From Ectocarpus siliculosus (lineage: Eukaryota > Sar > Phaeophyceae > Ectocarpales > Ectocarpaceae): a stretch of 64,000 nt of DNA. The position numbers were made by a program, and so were the translations under genes. The stretch covers positions 60,270-124,269 of the forward strand of contig FN648482.1 of assembly GCA_000310025.1 (NCBI GenBank). The letters are read 5' to 3'. This document shows positions 63,656-64,000 of this stretch, piece after piece. The notes under the pieces are model-generated. The model ran no database searches, was not told where the DNA came from, and saw nothing but the letters and a program-made list of their open reading frames with translations. Position 1 is the stretch's first letter. Every line of letters begins with the position of its first letter.

Positions 63656-64000
63656 GGTGGGGGCTCCGCCCCATGTGCGGTGTGATTGCAACAGCAGTCA
63701 ACAGCAGTTACAGATCCTATGCTACACACAGCGATTGATACGCACACAGCTTCTTCTGTGAGTACACACGTGTGCAGCAGCACGAGGACCAGCACCAACA
63801 CCAGAAGTACAGTAGATCTGCAGGTGCTCTGTCAGATACAAACGTGTGCACGAGCAGCAGCAGTACCTGTGAATGTGTGTGCCTCTGATGCCTGGTTGTA
63901 CGTGCGTGCATACTAGATACAACATGTAGGCACAGCAGTCTACTGTTGCTGTCGGTCCACCGCACGCGTTGTCTGCTGGGTCACAATACGAGTGCCGGGG
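63656..64000. other. Right edge, CAGCAG-rich, no supported gene
   Basis: Rich in GCAGCAG and ACACACGTGTGCA words. A 76-aa plus ORF and an 82-aa minus ORF overlap. No gene is claimed. Confidence 0.4.

Overview
The window looks like a gene-poor, repeat-rich nuclear segment of a eukaryote. There are no bacterial operons or ribosome-binding sites. LTR and non-LTR retrotransposon remnants, several short interstitial blocks of the TTAGGG/CCCTAA telomere repeat, minisatellites and CAG-encoded polyglutamine tracts are all present. TTAGGG telomeres plus long CAG/Gln tracts would suit a stramenopile alga (a brown alga, for example), but the sequence alone does not fix the taxon. Most long ORFs sit inside repeats or are broken. 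Very few host genes can be defended.

Layout. 1-1,463: satellite of about 122 bp (SatA). 2,556-4,033 (minus): a broken gene with an ankyrin-like stretch. 5,857-10,287: a foldback element (FB1) with 1.36-1.40 kb inverted arms around a second SatA array. 10.3-14.6 kb (minus): a decayed Ty3-like element that keeps gag and one LTR. 14,900-15,468 (minus): a Gln-rich exon with a frameshift in its CAG tract. 18,789-19,472 (minus): a recognisable OTU-family cysteine protease ORF. 19,521-28,873: a large compound foldback element (FB2) with nested arms and a minisatellite in its loop. Inside its left arm sits a second inverted-repeat insertion (19,633-23,848) that looks like two outward-facing LTRs plus a tRNA-3'-end-like sequence, flanked by ATGG.

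29.5-32.1 kb holds blocks of short palindromic motifs (GGTGCCATCTCTCCGACC and GCCCATGGGC types), a tRNA-like promoter and an interstitial telomere repeat. 32-38.4 kb has diverged local duplications, poly-C motifs, one Ser/Pro-rich ORF and a partial FB2-family copy. 38,454-46,890 is a full-span LTR retrotransposon on the minus strand. It has 306/309-bp LTRs and a 4-bp ACAG target duplication. It encodes gag, a DD35E integrase and a chromodomain-like C-terminus, but protease, RT and RNase H are deleted, and a telomere-repeat block is embedded in the integrase frame. 51.1-54.0 kb (plus) is a dead non-LTR retrotransposon (APE-type endonuclease plus RT). 54-64 kb has little definable coding: two hypothetical ORFs, one high-GC3 ORF pair, a 69-bp minisatellite, a telomere-like block and a 592-bp tandem repeat with poly-C tracts at the right edge.

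How it fits together: this is a record of repeated insertion, palindrome formation and break repair rather than a pathway. The two Ty3-like elements belong to one gag family. The most unusual structures are the giant foldback elements whose loops carry satellites, and the inverted-LTR insertion with a captured tRNA-like end.
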